From Acidipropionibacterium virtanenii (GTDB lineage Bacteria > Actinomycetota > Actinomycetes > Propionibacteriales > Propionibacteriaceae): a stretch of 64,000 nt of DNA. The stretch spans positions 2,232,001-2,296,000 of the forward strand of contig NZ_CP025198.1 in NCBI RefSeq assembly GCF_003325455.1, read 5' to 3'. The notes beneath the pieces are model-generated. The model was not told where the DNA came from. It did not search any database and saw only the letters and a program-made list of their open reading frames with translations. Below are positions 1-9,919 of the stretch, in pieces (the first letter of the stretch is position 1; each line of letters begins with the position of its first letter). The translations under genes and the position numbers were made by a program.

Positions 1-61
1 CCCCCGGCCCCTGTTGACCGACGGCCGGACCCCGACCCACAGCACAGGAGGAGAGGACATC

Positions 62-1015
62 GTGAGCGACCCAGTCCAGGACGTCGTCGAGGTGATGGAC
101 CGCGTCCGCGCGGCCGTCTCCAGCGTCATCGAGGGGAAGTCCGATCGCATCGACACGGCCCTGGTGGTGCTGCTGGCCCAAGGCCATCTGCTGCTGGAGG
201 ACGTGCCGGGGGTGGGCAAGACGATGCTCGCGCGGGCCGTCGCCCGGTCGATCGACTGCACCTCCCGACGGATCCAGTTCACCCCGGATCTGCTGCCCTC
301 CGACATCACCGGCGTGAGCGTGTTCAACCAGCAGACCCGCCAGTTCGAGTTCAAGCCCGGCGGCATCTTCGCCAACATCGTCGTCGGCGACGAGATCAAT
401 CGCGCCTCCCCGAAGACGCAGTCGGCCCTGCTGGAGGCGATGGCCGAGCGACAGGTCTCATCCGACGGCGTGACCCACCAGCTCGACGCCCCCTTCATGG
501 TCGTCGCCACCCAGAACCCCATCGAGATGGAGGGCACCTACCACCTTCCCGAGGCCCAGCGGGACCGGTTCATGGCGCGGATCACCATGGGTTATCCGTC
601 GCGCGGCTCCGAACTCGACATGCTCGATCATCACGGCGCCGCGAATCCGCTGGACTCATTGCAACCGGTCACCTCCGGGGAGCAGATCAGGAGTCTCATC
701 ACCACCGTCGGCACGGTCTACGCGGCCCCGGCCGTCAAGGACTACATCGTCGACATCATCGAGGCCACCAGGACGCACGAGGACCTGCGCCTGGGCGCCT
801 CCCCGCGCGCCAGCCTCCATCTGCTGCGCGCCTCCCGGGCCCGGGCCGCCATGAGCGGACGGGACTACGTGATCCCCGACGACGTCCAGGCCCTCGCGGT
901 ACCGGTGCTCACCCACCGGCTCATGCCGTCGTCGCGCGCCCAGCTGGACGGCCTCGGGCTGGAGGAGATCGTCTCCTCCATCGTGGAGGCGACCCCGCTT
1001 CCGGAACGGGGCTGA
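62..1015 (+). CDS. MoxR-family AAA+ ATPase
   Basis: Cytosolic AAA+ ATPase of the MoxR family, chaperone-like proteins that usually act with DUF58 and transglutaminase partners on envelope or cofactor maturation. The 317-residue product has Walker A GVGKT at about residues 50-54, Walker B with DEINR at 110-114, and the family's conserved ATQNPIE sensor segment. I chose the GTG at 62 because a strong ribosome binding site (aggaggag) lies just upstream. An in-frame TTG at 14 lacks one. It is the first gene of an operon with the DUF58 gene (4 nt downstream) and the transglutaminase gene. The client is unknown. The start of the operon may lie left of the window, so other genes could precede it. 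Confidence 0.93.
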   Translation: MSDPVQDVVEVMDRVRAAVSSVIEGKSDRIDTALVVLLAQGHLLLEDVPGVGKTMLARAVARSIDCTSRRIQFTPDLLPSDITGVSVFNQQTRQFEFKPGGIFANIVVGDEINRASPKTQSALLEAMAERQVSSDGVTHQLDAPFMVVATQNPIEMEGTYHLPEAQRDRFMARITMGYPSRGSELDMLDHHGAANPLDSLQPVTSGEQIRSLITTVGTVYAAPAVKDYIVDIIEATRTHEDLRLGASPRASLHLLRASRARAAMSGRDYVIPDDVQALAVPVLTHRLMPSSRAQLDGLGLEEIVSSIVEATPLPERG

Positions 1016-1019
1016 CCGG

Positions 1020-2279
1020 GTGCGGTTCTGGCAACACCTCAGCATTCGCGGACGGGTCCTGCTCGCCTGCGGGATCGTGCTCACCGTCATCGCGCTCGGG
1101 GTGGGCCAGCAGGACCTCGCCTGGGTCGGCCTGATCCTCGTCCTGCTCCCCGTGCTCGGGCTGCTGCTGGTGATGTCCACCCGCATGCAGATGGGGTGCG
1201 CGCGGACCGTCCGCCCCTCGCGCTGCACCCTGGGCGAGGAGCTGGAGGTCGTCACCACCCTTGAACGCTCGGCCGGTCTCCCGGTGGGCATCCTCCGCTT
1301 CGAGGAGTCGGTTCCACGGGCTCTCGGGGAGCGGCCCCGGTTCGCGGTCCACACCCTCTCGGGTTCGTGGATCCGTACTGTCCGCTACACCCTCACCGGC
1401 AATGCCCGCGGACGCTACGAGGTGGGCCCGATGCTGGTGCGGGCCTGCGACCCCTTCGGGACAGCCCGCGCCGACCACCGGTTCTCATCCTCCTCCCAGG
1501 TGATGGTGACCCCGAAGGTCTACGCGCTGGGAGCGATCGGCTCCACCTCGGGACCCACCCGAAGCGGTGAGGCGACCCCTGAGCAGGTGGGCTCCCAGGG
1601 GCAGGACGACGTGCTGATCCGCGAGTACCGCCAAGGCGACGACCTGCGCAGGGTCCACTGGCGGTCCACCGCGCACCTCGGCGATCTCATGGTCCGCCGG
1701 GAGGAGCAGTCCTGGGATCCCGCTGTCAGCGTCCTGCTGGACTCCCGTGGCGACCGGCACGCCGGGGCGGGTGCCGAGAGCTCCTTCGAATGGGCGGTCT
1801 CGGCCGCCGCGTCGATCTGCACCCACATGCTGGACAGGGGCTACCGGGTCCGGCTGGCCGATGCCGGTGGACAGATCATGGCCTCTGACGACGTCGACGT
1901 CCCGACCGCACGGGAACATGCGCTGGTGACTCTCACCGATGAGCGGATGGGCGACCAGCAGGATCTGCTGGCCGCGGCCCGGGCCTGCGCGACCGGCCAC
2001 GGCGGCGAGACTGTCGTCGCCGTGCTCGGCAGACTCACCGAAGGTGACGTGAGAGCTCTCGACGACTCCCGCAAGGGCCGCCCGCTGAGCCTGGCCCTGG
2101 TACTGGACACCGACACCTTCACCGCAAGGCGGTTCCGTAGCACCCCGGAGCAGGTCGACGAGCACGACAGGGCCGTCGAGCAGCTCGCCGCCCACGGCTG
2201 GCAGGTGGTCACCGCCCGCAGGGATGACGCCGTCCCGCGAGCATGGTCGCGATTCGAGCGGATGGGAGCCGCACTGTGA
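1020..2279 (+). CDS. DUF58 domain membrane protein
   Basis: A 419-residue protein with two N-terminal hydrophobic segments (about residues 10-50) followed by a DUF58 domain. The family hallmark REYRQGDDLRRVHWRST lies near residues 199-215. DUF58 proteins resemble von Willebrand A folds and are nearly always encoded with MoxR ATPases. The molecular role is not established. The GTG start is 4 nt after the MoxR stop and the gene overlaps the transglutaminase start by 4 nt, so the three are almost certainly translated together. Nothing suggests truncation. Confidence 0.9.
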   Translation: MRFWQHLSIRGRVLLACGIVLTVIALGVGQQDLAWVGLILVLLPVLGLLLVMSTRMQMGCARTVRPSRCTLGEELEVVTTLERSAGLPVGILRFEESVPRALGERPRFAVHTLSGSWIRTVRYTLTGNARGRYEVGPMLVRACDPFGTARADHRFSSSSQVMVTPKVYALGAIGSTSGPTRSGEATPEQVGSQGQDDVLIREYRQGDDLRRVHWRSTAHLGDLMVRREEQSWDPAVSVLLDSRGDRHAGAGAESSFEWAVSAAASICTHMLDRGYRVRLADAGGQIMASDDVDVPTAREHALVTLTDERMGDQQDLLAAARACATGHGGETVVAVLGRLTEGDVRALDDSRKGRPLSLALVLDTDTFTARRFRSTPEQVDEHDRAVEQLAAHGWQVVTARRDDAVPRAWSRFERMGAAL

Positions 2280-4531
2280 CGAACCTGGAAGCATCCTCCG
2301 GCGCCACCCGGGCGCGCACCCGGCCCGTCTTCGGCCTCGACCGCACCGTCCTGTCCACAGGGATCGCCATCACCCTCGCCATGGTGCTCGGTTCGCTGAC
2401 CCTGATACCGCTCACCGCCGATCGCGGTTACATCCTGCTGGCCGGCCTGACCATCATCATCATCGAGGCCCTGTCCATGACTGGACGCTGGATACGGCTG
2501 ACCGCCTGGGTGGTCCACGTGCTGCAGGTTCTCGTGCTGCTCGGCATCGCCATCGGCCTGGGCCTGTCGGCCTCCCATGACCTTCGCGTCGGCGGATCCT
2601 GGATCCAGCAGCTGTGGCGGCTCTATCTGCAGTCCTCGGTGACGGTCCAGACCGAGGCTGCCCCATTGCCGGCCGATGTGGGCGTCCGCTGGCTCATCGT
2701 GCTGCTCATCGGCATGGTGACGATTCTGGCCGACATCCTCGTCATCACCCTCGAGAGCCCGGTGTGGGCGATCGCACCACTGCTCACCATCTACATCATC
2801 CCGGCCCTCACCATCGACCACAACACCCCTTGGTGGACCTTCGTCCTGATGGCCGTCGGATACCTCGGGGTGCTGCTGGCCGAGCAGCTCGCGCTGAGCC
2901 GCAGATGGACGCGCAACCTGTCGGCCGACTCCGCGTCATCGCGTCGGCGCGGCGCGGCCGGCACCGCCCTGGGCGGTCTGGGAGCGGGTGTCGCGATCCC
3001 GGCCCTCGCCCTGTCGCTGCTGCTGGGCTCGGCGCTGCCCACCTTCGGCAGCCTCGACATCGACTCCGCCAGGCCACGGGGGTCCGGTCCGCTGCAACTG
3101 ACCGATCCCACCATCGACCTGCAGAAGAATCTCACCCAGCAGTCGAACTCCGTGGTGCTGCGCTACTCGACCACGAGCCGCACCGGCGAGTACCTGAGAC
3201 TGGCCTCACTGACCAGGGTCGACTCCTCGGGCTGGCACATGAACGCGGTGAACCTCTCCCAGGACGCCCCCACCTCGGTGCCCGGCCTCAACGCGGCCAG
3301 CACCCGGAGGACCGTCAGCGTCCAGATCGGCGATTTCGGCTCGGAATACCTGCCGGCCCCCTACGCCCCGTTGACCGCCCCCACGGGGGACTGGGCCTGG
3401 GACCCCACGAACCTGATGGTCATCAGCACCGCGAATGACCGCACGGACGCCACCCGCGGGCTGGCCTACTCGGTGACCTCGATGGTTCCGGACCCGGACC
3501 TGGGCACCTTCTCCCAGGCCGCCGCCGGGACCCCCGCCGACAAGGGCGCCACGACCGTCCCCCAGGACGTCCCCGAGGCGATCCTCAAGCTGACCCACAG
3601 CATCACGGCCACCGAGAACACCCCGGTGGCCCGGGCGGTGGCGATCCAGACCTGGTTGCGCGACCCCCGGAGATTCCAGTACAGCACCACCGCCCCGCCC
3701 GGTGACGGCTATCAGGTGCTCACGAACTTCCTCACCAGGACGCATTCCGGGTACTGCATCCACTTCGCATCCGCGATGGCCCTGATGGCCCGGATCGAGG
3801 GCATCCCCTCACGGGTCTCGGTGGGCTTCCTGCCCGGCACCCAGCAGGGCGGGAGGTGGAGCGTCAAGGCCAGCAACATGCACGCCTGGCCCGAGCTGTA
3901 CTTCCAGGGCTACGGATGGGTGAGGTTCGAGCCGACCGCAGCCGTGGCCAGCGCTCCCGCCTGGAGCGTCGAGAATCCCGATTCGGTGCCCAGCAGCTCG
4001 GCCTCCGCCGGGACCTCCGTTCCCAGCACCCAGGCCTCGAGCACCCCGAGCCCGTCGGCCTCGACGAGTGCCCCTGCGAACACGGCGGACAGCTCGACCG
4101 GTTCGGGGATCCCCTGGAACATCGTCTGGAGGATCGCGCTGGCGGCCCTGGTGGTGGTCGCGATCGCCGTGACGCCCATGAGCGTCCGGGCCCTCAGACG
4201 TCACAGGCGCCTGGCTGCTGGCGATCCGTCGTCGCTGGTGGCGGGAGCCTGGCGGGAGGTGCACGACTCGTGGACCGATCACGGCCTGGTCTGGCCCCCC
4301 GGCAGCCCACGACAGCAGTTCGATGCGGCCTCGCATCAGCTCGGCGAGCCCGGATCCGAGGCCCTGCACCGCCTGGCGATGGCCGAGGAACGGGCCCGCT
4401 ACGCCCGCTCGCTGGGAGATCTGGGCGAGGTCGCCACCGATGTGGATGTGGTACGGCGGGCGCTGAGATCCCGGGAGACCCCGCGGACCAACCTGCTGGC
4501 CCGCTGGCTGCCCGCCTCGCTGTGGCACTGA
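2276..4531 (+). CDS. TgpA-type membrane transglutaminase
   Basis: A 751-residue membrane protein of the TgpA/DUF3488 type. A block of N-terminal transmembrane helices (about residues 20-260) precedes an extracytoplasmic transglutaminase-like domain with the Cys motif GYCIHFASAM near residue 493 and the His motif NMHAWPEL near 535. A Ser/Thr/Pro-rich linker, one more membrane helix near residue 620 and a C-terminal DUF4129-like tail follow. The GTG at 2276 overlaps the DUF58 stop (GTGA). An ATG 33 nt upstream would give a longer overlap and has a poorer context. The complete Cys-His arrangement suggests an active enzyme. Substrate unknown. Confidence 0.9.
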   Translation: MTNLEASSGATRARTRPVFGLDRTVLSTGIAITLAMVLGSLTLIPLTADRGYILLAGLTIIIIEALSMTGRWIRLTAWVVHVLQVLVLLGIAIGLGLSASHDLRVGGSWIQQLWRLYLQSSVTVQTEAAPLPADVGVRWLIVLLIGMVTILADILVITLESPVWAIAPLLTIYIIPALTIDHNTPWWTFVLMAVGYLGVLLAEQLALSRRWTRNLSADSASSRRRGAAGTALGGLGAGVAIPALALSLLLGSALPTFGSLDIDSARPRGSGPLQLTDPTIDLQKNLTQQSNSVVLRYSTTSRTGEYLRLASLTRVDSSGWHMNAVNLSQDAPTSVPGLNAASTRRTVSVQIGDFGSEYLPAPYAPLTAPTGDWAWDPTNLMVISTANDRTDATRGLAYSVTSMVPDPDLGTFSQAAAGTPADKGATTVPQDVPEAILKLTHSITATENTPVARAVAIQTWLRDPRRFQYSTTAPPGDGYQVLTNFLTRTHSGYCIHFASAMALMARIEGIPSRVSVGFLPGTQQGGRWSVKASNMHAWPELYFQGYGWVRFEPTAAVASAPAWSVENPDSVPSSSASAGTSVPSTQASSTPSPSASTSAPANTADSSTGSGIPWNIVWRIALAALVVVAIAVTPMSVRALRRHRRLAAGDPSSLVAGAWREVHDSWTDHGLVWPPGSPRQQFDAASHQLGEPGSEALHRLAMAEERARYARSLGDLGEVATDVDVVRRALRSRETPRTNLLARWLPASLWH

Positions 4532-4551
4532 ACGTTCAGTACAACGTTCAG
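4529..4551. repeat. short palindrome and direct repeat at gene end
   Basis: The perfect palindrome TGAACGTTCA includes the stop codon of the transglutaminase gene. Its AACGTTCAG half is repeated 12 nt further on. It lies in the 48-nt gap between two convergent genes. It is too weak for an intrinsic terminator and its function is unclear. Confidence 0.35.
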
Positions 4552-4579
4552 CACCGGGAAGGTTCAGTTACTGGGACGG

Positions 4580-4990
4580 TCAGCGCTGTCCGTCGGAACG
4601 ACGGCGCCAGCGCTCCTCCATCCTCTCGGTGAAGGACTGGCGCCCGCTGCCCGCGGGATGATCCGAGCGCGCGTTGTCACGGGGCGAGACCGGACCGGAC
4701 CGACGATCGCGCCGGCCGCTGTAGAGCGCCAGGCTCGCCACCAGCATCACGACGAATCCGGCGACGCTGATCATCCAGCTCATCTCGATGCCGGCCAGCA
4801 GGATCACGACACCGGCCGCGATACCCAGACCACAGGCCACTGTGCGCCCACGGGATACTCCCCTGACGACGGACGGCTTCTTCGACCGGGGAGCGTTGCG
4901 GGTGAAGGTCCGCGCGAAACCGGGATCGTCGGCGGACAACGACTCCTCGAGTTCAGCCAGACGCCTCTGTTCCTCGGCTGACAGCGGCAT
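4580..4990 (-). CDS. DUF3040 small membrane protein
   Basis: A 136-residue protein starting MPLSAEEQRRLAELE, the typical N-terminus of the actinobacterial DUF3040 family, whose members are often encoded near cell-division or envelope genes. Two adjacent hydrophobic segments occupy about residues 50-92, and a charged Arg/Ser-rich C-terminal tail follows. The ATG at 4990 is preceded by a strong ribosome binding site (gaggagg), which decides against longer upstream readings. A -10-like TACACT on this strand at 5053-5048 would give a leader of about 50 nt. The gene is convergent with the transglutaminase gene and divergent from gcvT. Function unknown. Confidence 0.85.
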   Translation of the reverse strand: MPLSAEEQRRLAELEESLSADDPGFARTFTRNAPRSKKPSVVRGVSRGRTVACGLGIAAGVVILLAGIEMSWMISVAGFVVMLVASLALYSGRRDRRSGPVSPRDNARSDHPAGSGRQSFTERMEERWRRRSDGQR

Positions 4991-5260
4991 TGCGCACCTC
5001 CTCGGAAAATGGTCCCGGCCCGTGCAGGCGGTCCCCTGATAAGGCCAAGTGTAGGCGGTGGCGGCACCCCGCGAAACCGGAACCGGACCCCCGGTGCGCT
5101 GCTGCGGAGGCCCCGGGTGTACAAGGTTCGGACGGGACTCGCCGGGCCGCCTGCGACCATTTGACTGAGCGAGGGCGCGTCCAGTGGCCACGTGCCATAC
5201 TTCGTTGTGAGAGGCTTCCCAGGGCCCCTCGCACTGGTCAGGACGACGCTTGGAGGAGTC
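4991..5260. other. intergenic region upstream of gcvT
   Basis: This 270-nt gap separates divergent genes. On the minus strand a TACACT (5048-5053) is a candidate -10 for the DUF3040 gene. On the plus strand CATACT (5196-5201) is a weak candidate -10 for gcvT, without a good -35. I looked for the glycine riboswitch often found before gcvT and did not recognise its conserved core. Confidence 0.4.
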
Positions 5261-6382
5261 ATGTCCGGCTCAGAACTGAAACATTCACCGCTGGAGCAGC
5301 TGCACACTGAGGTGCTGGGTGCCCGACTCACTGATTTCGGCGGCTGGCGGATGCCGCTGCGATACACGTCCGATCTCGACGAGCACCGTGCCGTGCGCAC
5401 CGCCGCCGGGATCTTCGACCTCTCCCACATGGGCGAGATCAGGGTCCGCGGTCCGCAGGCGGGAGCCGCCCTGGATCACGCACTCGCCGGCCACCTGTCG
5501 GCGGTGCCCGAGGGCCGCGCCAGGTACACCCTGCTGCTCAACGCCGATGGCGGGATCCTCGACGATCTCGTCGTCTACCACATCCCCGGCGGCGACTACC
5601 TGGTCGTGGCCAATGCCGCCAACACCGCCGTCGATCTCGCCGAGATCACCGAGCGGACGAGGGGGTTCGACGCCGAGGTCCTCGACGAGACCGACAACAC
5701 CGCCCTCATCGCCGTTCAGGGCCCGCGGGCCGCCGACATCATGGGCAACGCCCTGTCCGCCTCGAACCTGGATCCCGAGGAGATCGACGACCTGCCCTAC
5801 TACTGGTGCCGCTTCGGCAAGTTCCAGGGCGATGCCTTCCTGCTGGCCCGCACCGGGTACACCGGCGAGGACGGCTACGAGCTCTACGTGCCCTGGGCCG
5901 CGGCCGAGCGGCTGTGGCGCAGGCTCCGTCAGGCCACGGAGATGACACTGGCCCCGTGCGGTCTGGCCAGCCGTGACACCCTGCGGCTGGAGGCCGGGAT
6001 GCCGCTGTACGGCCATGAGCTGTCCGCCGATATCAGACCGTCCCAGGCCGGCCTGGGGCGGGTGGTCTCGTTCAAGAAGGACTGCGACTTCGTCGGCCGC
6101 TCCGCTCTCGAGGGCCGCGACGGTTCCGCCGACCGCGTTCTGGTGGGGCTGGCCGGAGAGGGGCGGCGCGCCGCACGGGCGGGATACCCGGTGCTCGACG
6201 CCGAGGGCCGCACGATCGGCGAGGTGACCTCCGGGGTCCTCTCCCCGACCCTCGGACATCCGGTGGCGATGGCCTACCTCGACCCCGGCTCCGCGACCGC
6301 GGGAACCGTGCTGAGCGTCGACGTCCGCGGTGCCGCCCAGCCCTACACCGTCGTCCCGCTGCCCTTCTACCGTCGGGCCTGA
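5261..6382 (+). CDS. gcvT: aminomethyltransferase, glycine cleavage T protein
   Basis: The T protein transfers the aminomethyl carbon from the lipoyl arm of GcvH to tetrahydrofolate, releasing ammonia. The 373-residue product has normal family length, and family blocks are visible: LTDFGGWRMPL near the N-terminus, FDLSHMGEI, RTGYTGEDGYELY, and the C-terminal region ending VPLPFYRRA. The ATG at 5261 follows a clear ribosome binding site (tggaggag). An in-frame GTG at 5192 would add 23 residues not typical of the family. It heads the gcvT-gcvH-gcvP cluster on the same strand. The L protein (lipoamide dehydrogenase) is not in the window. Confidence 0.96.
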   Translation: MSGSELKHSPLEQLHTEVLGARLTDFGGWRMPLRYTSDLDEHRAVRTAAGIFDLSHMGEIRVRGPQAGAALDHALAGHLSAVPEGRARYTLLLNADGGILDDLVVYHIPGGDYLVVANAANTAVDLAEITERTRGFDAEVLDETDNTALIAVQGPRAADIMGNALSASNLDPEEIDDLPYYWCRFGKFQGDAFLLARTGYTGEDGYELYVPWAAAERLWRRLRQATEMTLAPCGLASRDTLRLEAGMPLYGHELSADIRPSQAGLGRVVSFKKDCDFVGRSALEGRDGSADRVLVGLAGEGRRAARAGYPVLDAEGRTIGEVTSGVLSPTLGHPVAMAYLDPGSATAGTVLSVDVRGAAQPYTVVPLPFYRRA

Positions 6383-6393
6383 GTCCCGCTGCG

Positions 6394-6422
6394 CTGTCCG
6401 AATCTGCACTGTCCGAATCTGC
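6394..6422 (+). repeat. 15-nt tandem duplication between gcvT and gcvH
   Basis: The 14-mer ctgtccgaatctgc occurs twice, separated by one base, in the short gcvT-gcvH gap, just upstream of the gcvH ribosome binding site. It is not obviously a hairpin. It looks like a local slippage duplication. Confidence 0.7.
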
Positions 6423-6443
6423 CCCGATCCCAGGAGGGTTCCC

Positions 6444-6821
6444 ATGGAACTGATCGATCTCAAGTACACCAAGGATCACGAGTGGGTGGCCCTGGATCCC
6501 GCCACCGGTGTCGCGACCATCGGCATCACCGACTTCGCCGGCGAGCAGCTCGGCGACGTCGTGTTCGTGCAGCTGCCCGAGGAGGGGGACGAGGTGACCT
6601 CCGGGCAGCCGATCGGCGAGGTGGAGTCCACCAAGTCCGTCTCCGACCTCTTCTCCCCCGTCTCGGGGACGGTGAGCGGGATCAATCCGGAGATCGAGGG
6701 CTCCCCCGAGCTGGTCAACTCCGACCCGTTCGGCGAGGGATGGCTGTTCACGGTGGCCGACGCCCAGCTGCCCGACGACCTTCTCGATCGTTCCGCCTAC
6801 CTCGAACTCACCGCTGACTGA
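6444..6821 (+). CDS. gcvH: glycine cleavage H protein
   Basis: A small lipoyl carrier that shuttles the aminomethyl group between GcvP, GcvT and the L protein. The 125-residue product begins with the family's KYTKDHEWV block, and the lipoylation site lies in VESTKSVSDL (Lys near residue 63). The ATG at 6444 follows the ribosome binding site caggaggg. The lipoate would come from LipB (gene at 59.7 kb in this window) plus LipA, or from scavenging. It sits between gcvT and gcvP. Confidence 0.96.
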   Translation: MELIDLKYTKDHEWVALDPATGVATIGITDFAGEQLGDVVFVQLPEEGDEVTSGQPIGEVESTKSVSDLFSPVSGTVSGINPEIEGSPELVNSDPFGEGWLFTVADAQLPDDLLDRSAYLELTAD

Positions 6822-6859
6822 CCGCCCCCGACCCCTTCGACCCCGATCGCGAGGACCCT

Positions 6860-9826
6860 ATGACCGGCATCCGACCCTCTCGCCAGGGTGAGACCTTCTC
6901 GTCGCGCCATGTGGGCGCCATCACCGGCGACAGGGGCAGGATGCTGGCCACGCTCCAGGTCGAGAGCCTCACCGAGCTGATCGGGCTGGCCGCCCCGGCC
7001 GACATCCTGGCTTCCGTGGAGGCCCCGGGCATGCCGCCGGCCACAGATGAGGCCGGGGTACGGCACGAGTTGGCCGAGCTGGCCTCGCGCAACCGTCCGG
7101 GCAGGCCGCTCATCGGCCGCGGGTACCACGGCACCATCACCCCCGCGGTGATCCGGCGCAACGTCCTGGAGAACCCCTCCTGGTACACCGCCTACACCCC
7201 CTACCAGCCGGAGATCTCCCAAGGTCGGCTGGAGGCCCTCATCACCTTCCAGCAGATGGTGGAGGATCTCACCGCCCTGGACGTGGCCAACTCGTCGTTG
7301 CTCGACGAGGCGACCGCCGCCGCCGAGGCGATGCTCCTGGCGCGGCGGGCGAGCCGGGCGACGAGTTCCCGATTCCTCGTCGGGCAGGCGCTCCTCGAGC
7401 AGGTCCGCACGGTACTGGCGGGACGCGCGGAGGCGCTCGGCATCGAGCTGGTGACCGCCGACCTCACCGACCGCAACTCCTGGGGACCCCAGGTCGAGCG
7501 GGGCTGCTTCGGGGTGCTGGCCGACTGTCCCGACGGGCACGGCCGGGTCTGGAATCCGGCAGCCCTGTTCGACGCGGTCCACACCGGCAGGGGCATCTGC
7601 GTCGCCGAGTGCGACATCCTCGCCCTGGCGCTGATCGTCCCTCCGGGCGAGCTGGGCGCCGATGTCGCCGTCGGATCCACTCAACGGTTCGGCGTCCCGC
7701 TCGGTTTCGGCGGCCCTCACGCCGGATACATGGCGGTGCGAAAGGGCCTGGAGCGCCAGCTGCCCGGAAGACTGGTCGGGACCTCTCGCGACGCCGACGG
7801 CATCCCGGCATACCGGCTGGCTCTCCAGACCCGTGAGCAGCACATCCGCCGGGACCGGGCGACCTCCAACATCTGCACCGCCCAGGTGCTGCTGGCGGTG
7901 ATGGCCGCCATGTACGCCGTATGGCACGGACCGCAGGGCATCCGCGCGATCGCCTCCCAGGTGCACCGTCGCACGGTGCGGCTCGCCGAGGGCCTGCGGG
8001 CCGCCGGCTTCGGGATCGGCGAGGAACCGTTCTTCGACACTGTCCGGATCCCCGTTCCGGGCGGGGCCGAAGAACTCTGGCAGACCGCCCGCCGGGCCGG
8101 ATTCACCCTCGACCTCATCGACGGCGACACCATCGGCATCAGCCTCGACGAGACGGTCACCGATGAGGAGATCGACCAGATCATCGGGCTCTGCGGCGAC
8201 GGCCCGACCGGCGTCTGCGCCCCTCGCGGCGCCGACGCCGGATGGGAATGGCCCACCGCCCTGATCCGCACCAGCGACTACCTCACCCATCCGGTCTTCA
8301 CCAGCTTCGGATCCGAGACGGCGATGATGCGCTACCTCAAGCGCCTCGCCGACCGGGACTTCGGCCTGGACCGCGGCATGATCCCGCTGGGCTCGTGCAC
8401 CATGAAGCTCAACGCCGCCATCGAGATGGAGCCGATCAGCTGGCCGGCCTTCGCGGACCTGCATCCCTACGCCCCGGCCGTCGACGCCGAGGGCAGCCTG
8501 GCGATGATCGCCGACCTGGAGACCTGGCTGGCCCAGCTCACCGGCTATGACACCGTCAGTCTCCAGCCCAACGCCGGCTCCCAGGGCGAGTACGCCGGCC
8601 TGCTGGCCATCCGCGGCTACCACCGCTCCCGCGGGGATGACGGGCGCCGGGTCTGCCTGGTGCCCTCCTCGGCCCACGGCACCAACGCCGCATCCGCCGC
8701 CCTGGCCGGAATGCGGGTCGTCGTGGTGGCCTCGGACGACGGAGGCAACATCGACCCGGCCGATCTGGCAGCGAAGATCGCGACCCATGCCGACGAGCTG
8801 GCCGCCATCATGATCACCTACCCGTCGACCCACGGCGTCTATGAGGCGCATGTGCGGAAGATCTGCCGGATGGTCCACGACGCCGGCGGGCAGGTCTACA
8901 TCGACGGCGCCAATCTCAACGCACTGCTGGGGGTGGCCCGGCCCGGCGAGATCGGTGGGGACGTCTCCCACCTGAACCTGCACAAGACCTTCGCCATCCC
9001 CCACGGCGGTGGCGGGCCCGGGGTCGGGCCGCTGGCGGCCAAGGCCCATCTGGCCCCCTTCATGCCGGGGAGCCCGGTGGGGACGACGGTGGAGCATCCG
9101 CTCGCCGACGGCGGCACCGTGCGGCACACGGGCCACCCGGTGGCCGCCGCGACCTACGGATCGGCGGGGGTGCTGCCGATCTCATGGGCCTACCTGCGCC
9201 TGATGGGCCTCGACGGGCTGCGCGAGGCGACCGGGCAGGCGGTGCTCAGCGCCAACTACGTGGCCCGACGCCTGCAGTCCACCATCCCGGTGCTCTACAC
9301 CGGCGCCAACGGCCTGGTGGCCCACGAGTGCATCCTCGACATCCGCCCGCTCACCCACGACACCGGCATCACCGTCGACGATGTCGCCAAACGGCTCATC
9401 GACTACGGCTTCCACGCCCCGACCATGTCCTTCCCGGTGGCCGGGACGCTGATGGTCGAGCCCACCGAGTCCGAGGACGTCGCCGAGCTCGACCGGTTCT
9501 GCGACGCGATGCTGGCGATCGTCGACGAGGCCCGCAAGGTGGCCGCCGGGGACTGGCCGGCCGAGGACAATCCGCTCGTCAATGCGCCCCATCCGGCCCC
9601 CCGGTTGCTGGACGACGAGTGGTCCCACCCCTACTCCCGCAAGCTGGCCGCCTACCCGGGCACGGCCGCCTCGGCGGCCCGGGACGCCGAGGCCGGGCTG
9701 CACGTCAACCCGGTGACCCGGATCCAGGCGAAGTACTGGCCCCCGGTGGGGCGCATCGACAATGCTTTCGGGGACCGCCACCTGATGTGCTCCTGCCCTC
9801 CGCCGGAGGCCTTCGAGGAGCACTGA
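6860..9826 (+). CDS. gcvP: glycine dehydrogenase (decarboxylating), P protein
   Basis: The PLP enzyme that decarboxylates glycine and loads the aminomethyl group on GcvH. At 988 residues this is the full-length single-chain form, not the split GcvPA/GcvPB form. The PLP-binding lysine lies in HLNLHKTFAIPHGGGGPG near residue 709, and the glycine-rich loop follows it directly. Other blocks seen are SLQPNAGSQGEY and the N-terminal half with YTPYQPEISQGR. The ATG at 6860 is preceded by gagga. The gene is convergent with the GntR gene 93 nt downstream. That gap holds no clear terminator. Confidence 0.97.
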   Translation: MTGIRPSRQGETFSSRHVGAITGDRGRMLATLQVESLTELIGLAAPADILASVEAPGMPPATDEAGVRHELAELASRNRPGRPLIGRGYHGTITPAVIRRNVLENPSWYTAYTPYQPEISQGRLEALITFQQMVEDLTALDVANSSLLDEATAAAEAMLLARRASRATSSRFLVGQALLEQVRTVLAGRAEALGIELVTADLTDRNSWGPQVERGCFGVLADCPDGHGRVWNPAALFDAVHTGRGICVAECDILALALIVPPGELGADVAVGSTQRFGVPLGFGGPHAGYMAVRKGLERQLPGRLVGTSRDADGIPAYRLALQTREQHIRRDRATSNICTAQVLLAVMAAMYAVWHGPQGIRAIASQVHRRTVRLAEGLRAAGFGIGEEPFFDTVRIPVPGGAEELWQTARRAGFTLDLIDGDTIGISLDETVTDEEIDQIIGLCGDGPTGVCAPRGADAGWEWPTALIRTSDYLTHPVFTSFGSETAMMRYLKRLADRDFGLDRGMIPLGSCTMKLNAAIEMEPISWPAFADLHPYAPAVDAEGSLAMIADLETWLAQLTGYDTVSLQPNAGSQGEYAGLLAIRGYHRSRGDDGRRVCLVPSSAHGTNAASAALAGMRVVVVASDDGGNIDPADLAAKIATHADELAAIMITYPSTHGVYEAHVRKICRMVHDAGGQVYIDGANLNALLGVARPGEIGGDVSHLNLHKTFAIPHGGGGPGVGPLAAKAHLAPFMPGSPVGTTVEHPLADGGTVRHTGHPVAAATYGSAGVLPISWAYLRLMGLDGLREATGQAVLSANYVARRLQSTIPVLYTGANGLVAHECILDIRPLTHDTGITVDDVAKRLIDYGFHAPTMSFPVAGTLMVEPTESEDVAELDRFCDAMLAIVDEARKVAAGDWPAEDNPLVNAPHPAPRLLDDEWSHPYSRKLAAYPGTAASAARDAEAGLHVNPVTRIQAKYWPPVGRIDNAFGDRHLMCSCPPPEAFEEH

Positions 9827-9919
9827 GGGCGGCGACCCGCTGCTGTGTACATGGTGGCGATGACGGGACCGGGCATGTGGCTGACGCCCACACGGCTGAG
9901 GGCCCTCTTCCTGCGCTGA

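Noticed and set aside
4991-5260. Glycine riboswitch upstream of gcvT
   Set aside because: The gap was read for the conserved glycine-aptamer core and none was recognised; the probable transcription start is also close to the gene.
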